Part shown: in pieces, positions 34,549 to 44,245 of the stretch | Layout of the letters: every line of letters begins with the position of its first letter | Position numbering within the stretch: position 1 is the stretch's first letter | Assembly: GCA_030750975.1 (NCBI GenBank) | Contig: JASMHC010000014.1 | Location: 1 to 64,000 of the forward strand | DNA: 64,000 nucleotides | Reading direction: 5' to 3' | From: Paracoccaceae bacterium | GTDB taxonomy: Bacteria; Pseudomonadota; Alphaproteobacteria; Rhodobacterales; Rhodobacteraceae | The notes under the pieces: generated by a model | What the model saw: only the letters and a program-made list of their open reading frames with translations | Databases searched by the model: none | Told to the model about the DNA's origin: nothing | Translations under genes and position numbers: made by a program

Positions 34549-36225
34549 TCACGCTTCGAGTTTTCGGAACACGTGCGGCAGCATCTCGGGCAAGTCTTCG
34601 GCTATCAAACCGGGGCCGAATTCCAAAGCGCATTCCACGTGCAGCCAAGCCGCGGTTTCGGCGGCCTGCATCGGCGCGAAACCACGGGCCAGCAGGCCTG
34701 TGATAAAGCCAGCGAGAACATCGCCTGATCCTGCGGTCGCCAGCCAAGACGCTTTGCGCTCGTAAGCGGCAGAGTTAACAGAACATTGCCCATCCGGTGC
34801 CGCGATCACCGTATCGGCCCCCTTGAACAGCACAACACAGCCTGCCCTGTTGGCGGCCTCGCGCGTGGCATCGACTTTGGAATAGGCTGGGCCTTTCGCA
34901 GCCGGAGCGTTCAGCTTTTCGGCAATGTCAGGGAACAGCCGCGCGAATTCCCCCGCATGAGGGGTCAGGACGCAATTGGCATGCAGCATCCCGAACAATT
35001 CAGACGGATCACCCGCATAGGCGGTCAACGCATCCGCATCCAAAACAACGTAGGGTGTGTGCTCCGCACGCACCGCCACCGGAACCAACTCCCGCGCCCG
35101 TTCAAGCCCCATGCCCGGCCCGAGGCATATTGCATTCAGGCGCTCATCCTTCAGAACCTCTTCCAACACCCGCGCCTCTCCGATCTGCCGCATCATGATC
35201 GCGGTGATTTGCGAAGCGACCTCTTGCTGCGCCTCAGCCGGCACCCCAAGGGTCACAAGCCCCGCGCCAATACGCAAGCCCGCGCGGGCCGCGAGGCGGG
35301 CGGCACCAGTGTGGCCTGATGGACCAGACAAGATCAGCGCGTGGCCGTAAGAATATTTGTGAGCCGAAACACGCTTGGCAATCCGATCCGCAGGCTGATC
35401 TATCAACCCAACCCGGGGGGCAGGATCAACGCTGCCTGCGCCGTCTGGCTCAAGGCCAATATCCTTGACTGAAATCACCCCGCAACAAGCTGCCCCTTCG
35501 GACAGATAGCTTCCGGTCTTTGCCCGGTGAAACGGCACCGTCAGATCGGCTTGGATGGCGCGTCCCAGTATCTTGCCGCTGTCCGAACATAAGCCGCTTG
35601 GCAGATCAATTGAAACGATCGGAACGCGACCGTTGTCGGTCACTGCCGCCCGATACGCCGCTTCCGCAAGGCCCGAGAACACGCCGGAAAACCCACGGGT
35701 CAACCCGGTTCCGAATATCGCGTCCACAATCAGGTCAAAGCCTGCGGGCAATCGAAGCCTTTTTTCACCCCTTAGCGACCCTTCCAAAGCATAACACTCC
35801 GTTTCGCCCCTTTCCGCCCACCGTTCAAAATTCACCCGCGCGTCCGGCGGCAGCTTCTCGGGGTCGCCATACAAAAACACCTTCACGTCCCAGCCCCGCT
35901 CATGCAGCAGTCGCGCCACAACAAACCCGTCGCCGCCATTGTTCCCCGGCCCGCACAAAACGACCGCCTTGCGTTTCTTTTGTCCCGAAATATCCCGGGG
36001 GTGCCCCAGCCGGCTCGGCGAAGCCGATGCGGCTGGGGCGGGGGCAGAGCCCCCCACCCCGCTCACGGCAGGCGCATCCGGCTCCAATTCCGGCCATTGC
36101 TCAAAAATCGCCTCAACCACGCCCTCTCCGGCGCGTTCCATCAACTCAAGACCGGTCGCCTCACCCGACTCAATCGCCGCCTGCTCAATGGCCCGCATCT
36201 GCGCTGCTGTCAGCAATTCCCTCAT
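34549..36225 (-). CDS. nnrD: Bifunctional NAD(P)H-hydrate epimerase/dehydratase
   Basis: This repairs hydrated NAD(P)H. The 558-residue protein has an N-terminal YjeF_N epimerase (CGPGNNGGDGFVVARLL, VDAIFGTGL, SIDLPSG) and a C-terminal ribokinase-like dehydratase (LGPGMGLERA, LDADALTAYAG, LTPHAGEFARL, ATAGSGDVLAG). About 32-40 extra residues rich in Ala, Pro and Gly (from about residue 50 to 84) interrupt the epimerase domain between EQWPEL and AVVLCGPG. They are encoded by the palindromic repeat at 35976-36055, inserted without breaking the frame. Whether the epimerase still folds is uncertain, but the loop position may tolerate it. Confidence 0.93.
   Translation of the reverse strand: MRELLTAAQMRAIEQAAIESGEATGLELMERAGEGVVEAIFEQWPELEPDAPAVSGVGGSAPAPAASASPSRLGHPRDISGQKKRKAVVLCGPGNNGGDGFVVARLLHERGWDVKVFLYGDPEKLPPDARVNFERWAERGETECYALEGSLRGEKRLRLPAGFDLIVDAIFGTGLTRGFSGVFSGLAEAAYRAAVTDNGRVPIVSIDLPSGLCSDSGKILGRAIQADLTVPFHRAKTGSYLSEGAACCGVISVKDIGLEPDGAGSVDPAPRVGLIDQPADRIAKRVSAHKYSYGHALILSGPSGHTGAARLAARAGLRIGAGLVTLGVPAEAQQEVASQITAIMMRQIGEARVLEEVLKDERLNAICLGPGMGLERARELVPVAVRAEHTPYVVLDADALTAYAGDPSELFGMLHANCVLTPHAGEFARLFPDIAEKLNAPAAKGPAYSKVDATREAANRAGCVVLFKGADTVIAAPDGQCSVNSAAYERKASWLATAGSGDVLAGFITGLLARGFAPMQAAETAAWLHVECALEFGPGLIAEDLPEMLPHVFRKLEA
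35976..36055 (+). repeat. Palindromic dispersed element (copy A) inside nnrD
   Basis: The element runs TCTTTTGTCC, then AAATATCC and GGGGG, then hairpin 1 (GCCCCAGCCG.../...CGGCTGGGGC, centred near 36020), then hairpin 2 GGGGGC-AGA-GCCCCC (36040-36054). The same order occurs at 49497-49564. It is transposase-free and REP-like. Here it is read through as part of the nnrD protein. Confidence 0.75.
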
Positions 36226-36336
36226 TCACCCAAATCCCGTCGATTCAATTCTGCCTCATTTTTGTGCAACCTGCCTTTATTTTGCACATCGCCAATTTAC
36301 CGCACCCCGATCCACCCCTGAATCTGCCGCAGATAA

Positions 36337-36735
<399 letters not shown>

Positions 36736-36769
36736 ATTCAAGAACACCCAAGAGAAGAGGATCAAGGGA

Positions 36770-38176
36770 ATGAGCATCAAGAACGTACTTGATACCATCC
36801 GTGATGAAGACGTCGCATACGTTGACATCCGTTTCACCGACACCCGCGGCAAGCTTCAGCACGTGACTGTTGATGTCGATCTGGTCGACGAAGACTTTCT
36901 GGAAGAAGGCTTCATGTTCGACGGATCGTCGATTGCAGGCTGGAAGTCGATCGAAGCATCGGACATGAAACTGATGCCCGACACGGAAAGCATCTACATG
37001 GACCCGTTCTATGCCGAGAAAACCCTTGCGGTGCATTGCTCGATCGTTGAACCCGATACCGGCGAAGCCTACGAGCGTGACCCGCGCGGCACCGCCCAGA
37101 AAGCCGAAGCCTATCTGAAATCGTCCGGCATCGGCGATGTGGCCTATATGGGACCGGAAGCCGAATTCTTCCTGTTCGACGACGTGCGTTTCTCGAACTC
37201 GATCAACAAGGTTTCCTACGAAGTCGACGCACAAGACGCCTCGTGGAACACCGACACCGAATATGAAATGGGCAACATGGGCCACCGCCCTGGTGTTAAA
37301 GGCGGTTACTTCCCCGTAAACCCGACCGACGCGGCGCAGGACATCCGTTCGGAAATGCTGTCGACCATGAAGCGTATCGGCATGAAGGTTGACAAGCACC
37401 ACCACGAAGTCGCGTCGTGCCAGCACGAGCTAGGCCTGATTTTCGACAGCCTGACCAAGCAGGCGGATGAGTTGCAGAAATACAAATACATCATCCACAA
37501 CGTGGCAGACGCCTACGGCAAATCGGCGACTTTCATGCCCAAGCCGATCTATGGCGACAACGGCACCGGTATGCATGTCAACATGTCGATCTGGAAAGAC
37601 GGCAAGCCGCTGTTCGCGGGCGACAAATACGCCGACCTTTCGTCGGAAGCGCTGTATTTCATCGGCGGCATCCTGAAGCACGCGAAAACGCTGAACGCCT
37701 TCACCAACCCGTCGACCAACAGCTACAAGCGCCTGATCCCCGGCTTCGAAGCCCCCGTTCTGCGCGCCTATTCGGCACGCAATCGTTCGGGTTGCGTTCG
37801 TATCCCATGGACGGAATCGCCGAAAGCCAAGCGTGTCGAAGCCCGCTTCCCCGATCCGTCGTCAAACCCCTATCTGTGCTTTGCCGCCCTGCTGATGGCT
37901 GGCCTTGACGGCATCAAGAACAAGATCGATCCGGGCGAAGCCATGGACAAAAACCTCTATGATCTTCCCGCGGAAGAGCTGGCCGGCATCCCCACCGTAT
38001 GCGGTAGCTTGCGTGAAGCTCTGGAAGCTCTGACAGCGGATCACGACTTCCTGCTGGCAGGCGACGTGTTCACCAAGGATCAGATCGAAGGCTATATCGA
38101 CCTGAAAATGGAAGAGGTTGAGCTTTACGAACACACCCCACACCCGGTTGAGTTTGGCATGTATTACAGCTGCTAA
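36770..38176 (+). CDS. glnA: Glutamine synthetase type I
   Basis: This dodecameric enzyme makes glutamine from glutamate, ammonia and ATP. From ATG 36770 (AAGGGA site) it has 468 residues. It has [11 protein letters not shown], the [14 protein letters not shown] metal region, the ATP-binding [22 protein letters not shown] and the adenylylation site Tyr397 in KNLYDLP, which marks the GSI-beta type regulated by GlnE. It is co-transcribed with glnB and ends at a strong terminator. Confidence 0.98.
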   Translation: MSIKNVLDTIRDEDVAYVDIRFTDTRGKLQHVTVDVDLVDEDFLEEGFMFDGSSIAGWKSIEASDMKLMPDTESIYMDPFYAEKTLAVHCSIVEPDTGEAYERDPRGTAQKAEAYLKSSGIGDVAYMGPEAEFFLFDDVRFSNSINKVSYEVDAQDASWNTDTEYEMGNMGHRPGVKGGYFPVNPTDAAQDIRSEMLSTMKRIGMKVDKHHHEVASCQHELGLIFDSLTKQADELQKYKYIIHNVADAYGKSATFMPKPIYGDNGTGMHVNMSIWKDGKPLFAGDKYADLSSEALYFIGGILKHAKTLNAFTNPSTNSYKRLIPGFEAPVLRAYSARNRSGCVRIPWTESPKAKRVEARFPDPSSNPYLCFAALLMAGLDGIKNKIDPGEAMDKNLYDLPAEELAGIPTVCGSLREALEALTADHDFLLAGDVFTKDQIEGYIDLKMEEVELYEHTPHPVEFGMYYSC

Positions 38177-38201
38177 TTCAAGGCAGGTTAAAAATTCACC
38201 A

Positions 38202-38236
38202 AAGGGCGGTCCATCCGGGCCGCCCTTTTTCTTTTT
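38202..38236 (+). terminator. Rho-independent terminator of glnBA
   Basis: AAGGGCGGTCC pairs with GGGCCGCCCTT (11 bp, one T-G wobble) around ATCC and runs directly into TTTCTTTTT. It lies 26 nt after the glnA stop. Confidence 0.92.
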
Positions 38237-38337
38237 GCAAAGCTTAGAGAGAATGAACCAAAGACAGAACGCGCGAAACGTTGAGGTTTTGCACCGCGTC
38301 CCGTCTTATCCCTGGCTCAGGTATCAGGCGAGACGCA

Positions 38338-39645
38338 TTAGTGAACAAAGCTGAGTTTATTGAACGCGCGCCGCCAGTCCGACACCTCTTGCGCGACAGG
38401 TGCCCCAGCAAGGCCAAGATGGATCAACTCTGCAAGCCGTGGCGCGTCATTTGCGGTCATACCCCAGCGAACCAGCTCTGGTGTTCCGATCCTCAGACCG
38501 TTCATATCATTTTCAACCATCGCGATCGGCAATCCGATTCCGCAGGCCAGAAATCCGCTTTTTCGCAAAATCTTCGATGCCGCCTGTCCGCCCCCGAAGG
38601 CGGCGGCTTCGACGGCGAATTGATGCGACTTGGTAAAGCCCTGGCCGCCTTCGAAAACCGGCACCCCTTTTTCATGTAAAGATCCGGCCAAAGCCTGCGA
38701 CATGGCGATCATCTCTTGCGCGTAGGCGGCACCAAAATCCCTCCAATCCAGCATGGTCACGGCCAATGCGGCCGTTTTAGCCGCGTCGAAATTGGCGGTC
38801 ATTCCGGGAAAGGCGATACCATCCAACGCCCTTGCAATGTCAGCATCACTGGTAACGATCAAACCGCCCGCAGGCCCGCCAAGGCTTTTATAGGTGCTCA
38901 TTGTCATGAAATGCGCCCCCTCGGCCAACGGATTTGACCAGGCCTTGCCCGCAATGATCCCACATTGATGCGCCGCGTCGAACATCACCTTGGCCCCGAC
39001 TTCGTCCGCGATCTGGCGCACCTCGGCAACGGGATGTTCAAAAAGGTTCAGGCTGCCGCCGATGGTGATCAGGCGCGGACGTTCGGTCAGCGCCAAGGCC
39101 CGAAGCCGGTCCAGATCCACCGTATAGCCGTCGGTATTCACCGGGGCCTCGATCGTTCGCAACCCGAACAGCCCGGCACAACCGGCCAGATGATGCGTCA
39201 CATGCCCACCGATCGAGGCAGGCGGCGCGATGATCGTGTCACCGGCCTTGCAGGTTGCCATGAAGCCGTAAAGATTGGCGATGGCACCGGAAGGAACCCG
39301 GACCTCGGCATATTTCGCATCAAAGATTTCGGCACAAAGCTGAGCGGCAATGACCTCGATTTCCTCAATGGCTTCAAGGCCCATTTCGTACTTGTCGCCC
39401 GGATATCCCAGCGATGGCCGCGATCCGATGCCCGATGACAAAAGCGTCTCGGCCTTGGGGTTCATCACATTGGTGGCCGGATTAAGGTTAAAGCATTCTT
39501 CCTCGTGGATTTTCCGGTTTTCTTCGGCCAGCCCTTCGATCCGGGCCAGAATATCCGCAGATGCCATCCGTTCAACCTTGTGCGCAATGTCCTGAACCCG
39601 CGTTTCGCAGGCAGCGGGCACCCAATCTCGTGTTTCAAGCGTCAT
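38338..39645 (-). CDS. PLP-dependent enzyme of the SHMT-like aldolase group
   Basis: This 435-residue fold-type I PLP enzyme resembles serine hydroxymethyltransferase: EEECFNLNPATNVMNPKAE, SGIGSRPSLGYPGDKYEMG, VRVPSGAIANLYGFMA, and the Schiff-base lysine in MSTYKSLGGPAGG where SHMT has THKTLRGPRGG. The canonical folate-site motif is not clear. Some relatives are phenylserine or other beta-hydroxy-amino-acid aldolases, so I do not call it GlyA. It is divergent from a LysR regulator across a gap of about 96 bp. Confidence 0.8.
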   Translation of the reverse strand: MTLETRDWVPAACETRVQDIAHKVERMASADILARIEGLAEENRKIHEEECFNLNPATNVMNPKAETLLSSGIGSRPSLGYPGDKYEMGLEAIEEIEVIAAQLCAEIFDAKYAEVRVPSGAIANLYGFMATCKAGDTIIAPPASIGGHVTHHLAGCAGLFGLRTIEAPVNTDGYTVDLDRLRALALTERPRLITIGGSLNLFEHPVAEVRQIADEVGAKVMFDAAHQCGIIAGKAWSNPLAEGAHFMTMSTYKSLGGPAGGLIVTSDADIARALDGIAFPGMTANFDAAKTAALAVTMLDWRDFGAAYAQEMIAMSQALAGSLHEKGVPVFEGGQGFTKSHQFAVEAAAFGGGQAASKILRKSGFLACGIGLPIAMVENDMNGLRIGTPELVRWGMTANDAPRLAELIHLGLAGAPVAQEVSDWRRAFNKLSFVH

Positions 39646-39741
39646 TGATCATTCTCCGTTTTGATCAATGTGCCCATGAAACCGGTGACAGGGCAAAGCA
39701 GAAATGATATTTCTTGGCGTAGAAAAACTAAGGCTGTCGTG

Positions 39742-40647
39742 ATGAGCATTGCCCCCAAGCGCCCCAAAGGCCCCCCGCTGAATGCCATGCGCGCCTTTGA
39801 AGCGGCGGCGCGCCATGTCAGTTTCGTTGCCGCTGCAGAAGAGCTGAACGTGACCCCCGGCGCAATTTCGCAGCATATCAAAACGCTTGAAGGTTGGGCG
39901 GGCACAACGCTGTTTCGCCGCAATGCGCAAGGCGTCACCCTGACAAAAGCCGGGGCCGCGCTTGTGCCCAGCTTCACCGCTGCCTTTGATGGCCTGGCCG
40001 AGGCAACGCATATCTTGCGCGACCTCAGGCCAGAAACCGATTTTCACATTGCGGCCCTGCCTTCGTTGGCTCAGCTTTGGCTGCCCAGACGCCTTGCAAA
40101 AATCAGGGCGCAGTTTCCAGACATCAACTTCTCTGTCACAGCGATGGAATCTCCGCCAAGCCTGTCACGGGAATTGTTCGATCTGTCGATTTTCATCGGC
40201 GAACGCGATTTGCAGGAAAACCAGATAAGCGTTTGTGCCGACAGGATCGCGCCAGTCTGCGCCCCATCACTGCTGAAACATTTCAACGATTTGAACGAGG
40301 TTGCTTTGCTGCATGATCAAACCTGGATCGATGACTGGACTTTCTGGTCAAAGACCGTTGGCGCCGGGCTTCGAAATCCTCAGAATGGCCCGCAATTTTC
40401 GCTCTATAGTCTGGCGGTTGAAGAAACAAAGGCGGGGGCTGGCATGTTGATGGGACATTTGCCATTGATCGAAGATGATCTGGCCTCGGGGGCGCTGGTC
40501 ATGGCGGACAGGCGAACTTGCGAAACCGGCCGCCATGTGCTTTTGAACCTGCCGCAGAAGTCACGCCAGCGCCCCGAAACGCTTATTATCGCCAAGAAAC
40601 TGGCGGAACAGGGCGACCGAAAGGCCGCCCATCCCGATTACGACTGA
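39742..40647 (+). CDS. LysR-family transcriptional regulator (GcvA-like)
   Basis: This 301-residue regulator has an N-terminal winged helix (PLNAMRAFEAAARHVSFV, AAEELNVTPGAISQHIKTLE) and a LysR substrate domain. The opening PLNAMRAFEAAARH is typical of GcvA-type regulators. ATG 39742 has an AAGG site. It is divergent from the SHMT-like gene, its probable target; the effector may be the amino acid substrate. Its 3' end overlaps the convergent reductase gene by 10 nt. Confidence 0.92.
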   Translation: MSIAPKRPKGPPLNAMRAFEAAARHVSFVAAAEELNVTPGAISQHIKTLEGWAGTTLFRRNAQGVTLTKAGAALVPSFTAAFDGLAEATHILRDLRPETDFHIAALPSLAQLWLPRRLAKIRAQFPDINFSVTAMESPPSLSRELFDLSIFIGERDLQENQISVCADRIAPVCAPSLLKHFNDLNEVALLHDQTWIDDWTFWSKTVGAGLRNPQNGPQFSLYSLAVEETKAGAGMLMGHLPLIEDDLASGALVMADRRTCETGRHVLLNLPQKSRQRPETLIIAKKLAEQGDRKAAHPDYD

Positions 40648-41630
40648 AATTCCTGAATGGACTTTACCGAGGCAATCAGCGCCTCGTCCACCGGAATGAA
40701 CTTGAACCCGAAAACGCGCTCGGCCTTGCTGCCAGATACGGCGTGGTTCCGGCCCAGATTTGCGCGGATAGGTTTCAGAAGCGGCACAAACAGCCCAAGA
40801 ATACCCACTGCCCAACCCGGCATTTCGCGGGTTGGTGTCTTCAGGCGCGAATCCCAGTCTTTCAAAATCCGGCCCATATCAAGAATCCGCAACGATTCAC
40901 TTGCCGCCGCAAATCGTTCGCCCTTTGCCGCATCCAAATCAATCGCGGCAACGTGCATCATGGCCACATCCCGCACATCCACCGCAACCAGGTTCATCGG
41001 TGGCGCCACAGGGAATTTCCCGCTAATCAGCTGTTCGACGATTTCCAGCGACGATCCGTACCGTGCGTCCATGCTGGGGCCGAAAACACCGCCGGGGTTG
41101 ATCGTAGTCAGGGCCATATCGGGGTTTTCGGCAACAAAATCCCATGCGGCTTTCTCTGCCAGCGTTTTGGACGCTTCATAAGCTCCAACCGACGGGTCTT
41201 CGGGGCTTGTCCAGTTATGCTCGTCCGAAGGGGCCTCGATCGGTTTTGACGCATCCTTGTAAATGGCAGCGCAAGACGAGGTCAGGATAACCCGTTTGAT
41301 ACCTGCCGCTTTTGCTGCATTCATCGCACGCAAAGTGCCGTCCACCGCGGGCCGGATCAGATCATCGGGGTGCTTCGGTTCCACCAGCGGAAAGGGCGAG
41401 GCCGTGTGCATCAGCACATCGCACCCCTCCATCGCTTCGGCCCAGCCGTCATCCTTGGTCAGATCCAGAAAGGCAAACTCAAGCGTTGCATCGGGAAACA
41501 GCGCCTCAAGTTCGGCCTTGCGGGCATCCGATCGTACCGAAGCACGAACATCATACCCTTTCTCCAGCAATTCACGCAGGATGTGTTTGGCGATGAAACC
41601 GGATGCTCCGGTAAGAAATACTTTGGTCAT
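40638..41630 (-). CDS. NAD(P)-dependent reductase, dihydroflavonol reductase-like SDR
   Basis: This 330-residue extended SDR has the NAD(P) motif TGASGFIAKHILREL, a catalytic YEASKTLAEKAAW (YxxxK) and NPGGVFGPSMD. It resembles dihydroflavonol-4-reductase/cinnamyl-aldehyde-like reductases acting on aldehydes or ketones; the substrate is unknown. The ATG at 41630 overlaps the TetR stop by 4 nt, so the two form an operon and TetR probably controls both. Confidence 0.9.
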   Translation of the reverse strand: MTKVFLTGASGFIAKHILRELLEKGYDVRASVRSDARKAELEALFPDATLEFAFLDLTKDDGWAEAMEGCDVLMHTASPFPLVEPKHPDDLIRPAVDGTLRAMNAAKAAGIKRVILTSSCAAIYKDASKPIEAPSDEHNWTSPEDPSVGAYEASKTLAEKAAWDFVAENPDMALTTINPGGVFGPSMDARYGSSLEIVEQLISGKFPVAPPMNLVAVDVRDVAMMHVAAIDLDAAKGERFAAASESLRILDMGRILKDWDSRLKTPTREMPGWAVGILGLFVPLLKPIRANLGRNHAVSGSKAERVFGFKFIPVDEALIASVKSIQEFQS

Positions 41631-42169
41631 TTGACGAGTCCTATTGAGTGGCAGAGCATGTCGAAAGCAAGCTCTTCGTTTGTTCCGTGAAGATTGTGTT
41701 CGATGACAAGATCGATCTGATTGAAAATCAAATCGCTGATAAATCCGACGCTGGGACCGCGTATGGTGCCTTGCTCCAGAGCGTCGACAAGAATTTGCCC
41801 GTGCGGCGCGGCAAGCGCATTGATCTCGGCCTTCACCCCGGCACTTGCAAGGCCGGATTCGCGCAGCAGGTGCATCACCTTGTGATCCTCTGGCGCGGCA
41901 CGTGCCCATCCCAGATAGGCGTCCCAGTTCTTCCGCAAAAGCTTTGGCCCGAATGACGCCCCTTGCGGGGCTGGAAAGGCCGCGAACATGGCGGTTTTCG
42001 TGCTTCGGTAAATGGCATCGATCAGGTCTTGTTTCGTCGGGAACGCATTAAACAATGTCCCGTTCGAAACGCCGGCCGCATTTGCGATACGCGCCGTTGA
42101 AACGCTGACCCCTTCGGTCAAAAACAGCGGTATCGCCGCTTTGACGATTTGTTTTTGTCTGTCATTCAT
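41627..42169 (-). CDS. TetR-family transcriptional regulator
   Basis: This 180-residue protein has an N-terminal helix-turn-helix (IVKAAIPLFLTEGVSVSTARIANAAGVSNGTLFNAFPTK) typical of TetR and an alpha-helical ligand domain. It is the first gene of a two-gene operon with the SDR reductase. An inverted repeat just upstream (42187-42214) is a candidate autoregulatory operator. The ligand is unknown, plausibly a reactive aldehyde handled by the reductase. Confidence 0.92.
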   Translation of the reverse strand: MNDRQKQIVKAAIPLFLTEGVSVSTARIANAAGVSNGTLFNAFPTKQDLIDAIYRSTKTAMFAAFPAPQGASFGPKLLRKNWDAYLGWARAAPEDHKVMHLLRESGLASAGVKAEINALAAPHGQILVDALEQGTIRGPSVGFISDLIFNQIDLVIEHNLHGTNEELAFDMLCHSIGLVK

Positions 42170-42186
42170 ACGGGGTGATATAGTTA

Positions 42187-42214
42187 GAGTGATCAGTCAG
42201 TCAAGACATCACTC
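42187..42214. promoter_or_regulatory. Candidate TetR operator (inverted repeat)
   Basis: GAGTGAT (42187-42193) and ATCACTC (42208-42214) are perfect inverted arms separated by 14 bp that also contain the tandem CAGTCAGTCA. The repeat starts 18 bp upstream of the TetR ATG. TetR proteins usually bind such palindromes over their own promoter. Confidence 0.5.
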
Positions 42215-42244
42215 CGCAATTTTCTGCATTCCCCGCAACGCGGG

Positions 42245-42589
42245 TCACGCCGTGCTTAACAGCCCCATGATCATGGATCCCAATGCAATCACATGGATCA
42301 GCATGATCGCCCTGTCTTTCCAAAAAACCCCGACAGCAAACCGTCCAACGAGACCGATGAAGAAACCATGGAAATGCAGGGGCATCTGCACACGGACTCG
42401 GCAGCGATTCGCGATGTAAAGGATTGGATGCTCGGGAATTTGGGTGACGGAAACGTAAAGCTGACCTAGGGTCATCTTTGTGTCAAAAATGGCGCGAAAG
42501 GGCTGTCTTTGTGGCGGCTTTGTGACGCCGTGCCACGGTTTTGGCAAAATTCCCCCCAAAAAATCCAAGTCCTGTCCCATTCTCCGCAC
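42245..42589 (-). other. Weak ORF, possible small membrane protein
   Basis: The ORF encodes 114 residues, of which only the last 46 (from MPLHFHGFFIGLVGRF) look protein-like, with a hydrophobic helix IMLIHVIALGSMIMGLL before the stop. No ribosome-binding site is clear at either ATG (42589 or 42385). The gap 42170-42637 otherwise holds the TetR operator and the promoter of the next gene. I keep this only as a possibility. Confidence 0.2.
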
Positions 42590-42637
42590 AGTTTGAAGGC
42601 ATGGTTAAACCATAGTTAACGCGCCTTGGAGGCCGAT

Positions 42638-43504
42638 ATGGAAATGATCAACTCACGCTGCGACGCAGTTCTCGTATTCGACAAGCGCCGCCTGTTCGAT
42701 GCAGATGTCATGCTGCGTCTCGTTGAAAAGTCGCTCCGTCAGAAAGACCACGAAATTGTGGCCTCGGACGAAGAATGCCACGGCGAAATTACCATGCAGA
42801 CCGCTGACATGCTGATCTCCGTCAAAACCGACGCGGCCGAGGACGAGCTGATGGGGCGCATGATGATCGCGATTTCGAACATCTCGGAAGATGTGCATGC
42901 CGACGCGCCTCTGGTGCTGCTGGCCGATATATGCCGCAAGGCCCTGCTGGCCACCGAGGCCAGCCAGATCGTCTGGCTGCGCAAGGATGTCGTGTTCTCG
43001 GCCCAGCAATTCCTGTCGGCTTTCGCTCCGGTCAAGCCGCGCCGTGTGAACCGCCCGCGCAAAGCAACCGCCCACCGTCCGGCCCCGCGCCGGGTTGCCA
43101 GTGGCCGGGCGCACCAGCATAACGGCCAGCGCTTGCCACATATCGACAGCATGGAAGAACAGATCGACCAAAGGTTCCGCGAATTCCAGACCCATGATCA
43201 AAACTGGGGGGCTTCGCTGACCCAGGAAGAAGAGGCCGCCTTGGCCGAAGCCATTTATATTGACGAAGATGGCCGCCACGAAGAGGTGGAAGAACTAAGC
43301 CGCCAAACGCGGATTTCGACCTGGATCATGACCGCGATGCTCGGCCTGTTTTCGTGGCCGGTCGCGTCCTTCTTCATCATCTACAACTTCTTTCGCGGTG
43401 AAGATTTCCGCCTTTCGGCCCATGCTCTGGGCCTGGCCGGAGCCTTTTCCTTGCTTACCGCAAATGGCGCGACCGCCGCGACGATCCAGCTGCTTCTCAG
43501 CTGA
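42638..43504 (+). CDS. Unknown protein with C-terminal membrane segments
   Basis: ATG 42638 has a GGAGG site (the TTG at 42626 overlaps it). The 288-residue product has a soluble N-terminal alpha/beta region of about 130 residues (NSRCDAVLVFDKRRLFD, HGEITMQTADMLISV), a basic proline/arginine-rich linker (about 135-170), a helical acidic region (LTQEEEAALAEAIYIDED) and two C-terminal hydrophobic segments (TAMLGLFSWPVASFFIIY and the final AATIQLLLS). I do not recognise a family. It is convergent with the DUF3445 gene, ending 1 nt from it. Confidence 0.75.
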   Translation: MEMINSRCDAVLVFDKRRLFDADVMLRLVEKSLRQKDHEIVASDEECHGEITMQTADMLISVKTDAAEDELMGRMMIAISNISEDVHADAPLVLLADICRKALLATEASQIVWLRKDVVFSAQQFLSAFAPVKPRRVNRPRKATAHRPAPRRVASGRAHQHNGQRLPHIDSMEEQIDQRFREFQTHDQNWGASLTQEEEAALAEAIYIDEDGRHEEVEELSRQTRISTWIMTAMLGLFSWPVASFFIIYNFFRGEDFRLSAHALGLAGAFSLLTANGATAATIQLLLS

Positions 43505-44245
43505 TCACAAATCCCCGGCCTTCACCACGAATGTGTGAATGCCGAACACCACCGCATCCGTCAGCGGCAGACGCATCAGCGTTTGCCGCTCGCTGCGCAA
43601 ATAGGGGCCGGTTGACCCGGATGTCGGGCGTTGCTGATCTTGCCTTCGCGGCTGATGCAATTCCGCATCCAAATACCACAAAGCATTATAGCGCCACAAA
43701 GGCCGCCCCACCCTGATCCCATCAAACAGCCGCTGCACCCGTTTTGCGATGTTTTCGTCATAGGACCGCACCGGTACATGAATGCCGGTCAGCGGCTGCA
43801 TGAATTTCTCGGCCAGTTTCCAGCTTGCCGGAAAGGCCAGCAATCCCGCCGTCAGGATATGCTCGTCCGATCCGGCGGGCTTTTGCAGGATGCAGAAATC
43901 TTCCTGAACCAGTTGCGACAGCACATCCAGCGGCCCACCAGTCAAGGCAACCCGCCGCCCGTCCGGGCAGAGCATACCATCACCATCGCGCATAAACCCC
44001 GTGTGATCCCGATCCAGATGCGTGACCACGGCCCCAAGCAACTCGTCCAGGGCCGCATCCGCCATCGCGTCCTGCATAAGCGCGTCATTGCGCGCCGCTC
44101 GCAATATTTCGGCCTTTCGGGCCACCTGCCCCGCATAGGCCTCGTCCACCCAAAGCCAGCTTTTCGGATCAAGCGGCGCGATCCCCGGCAATGGCTTTTC
44201 GTCAAGCGGGTCATAGGGAAGCGAGGTTTGAAGAATGTCGGCCAT
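43505..44245 (-). CDS. DUF3445 haem-dependent oxidative N-demethylase-like protein
   Basis: From ATG 44245 this has 246 residues and matches the HODM alpha-subunit/DUF3445 family: SLPYDPLDEKPLPGIAPLDP, WLWVDEAYAGQVARKAEIL, DFCILQKP, PASWKLAEKFMQPLTGIHVPV and RYNALWYLD. Characterised relatives are haem proteins that oxidatively demethylate methylated amines such as dimethylamine. It is divergent from dddP across 145 bp, next to other methylated-osmolyte functions in this window. Substrate specificity is inferred from the family only. Confidence 0.82.
   Translation of the reverse strand: MADILQTSLPYDPLDEKPLPGIAPLDPKSWLWVDEAYAGQVARKAEILRAARNDALMQDAMADAALDELLGAVVTHLDRDHTGFMRDGDGMLCPDGRRVALTGGPLDVLSQLVQEDFCILQKPAGSDEHILTAGLLAFPASWKLAEKFMQPLTGIHVPVRSYDENIAKRVQRLFDGIRVGRPLWRYNALWYLDAELHQPRRQDQQRPTSGSTGPYLRSERQTLMRLPLTDAVVFGIHTFVVKAGDL

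Noticed and set aside
40518-41249. Several long ORFs antisense to the reductase, LysR, polA and ccm genes
   Set aside because: They lack family similarity, good ribosome-binding sites and codon bias, and lie over well-supported genes in other frames.
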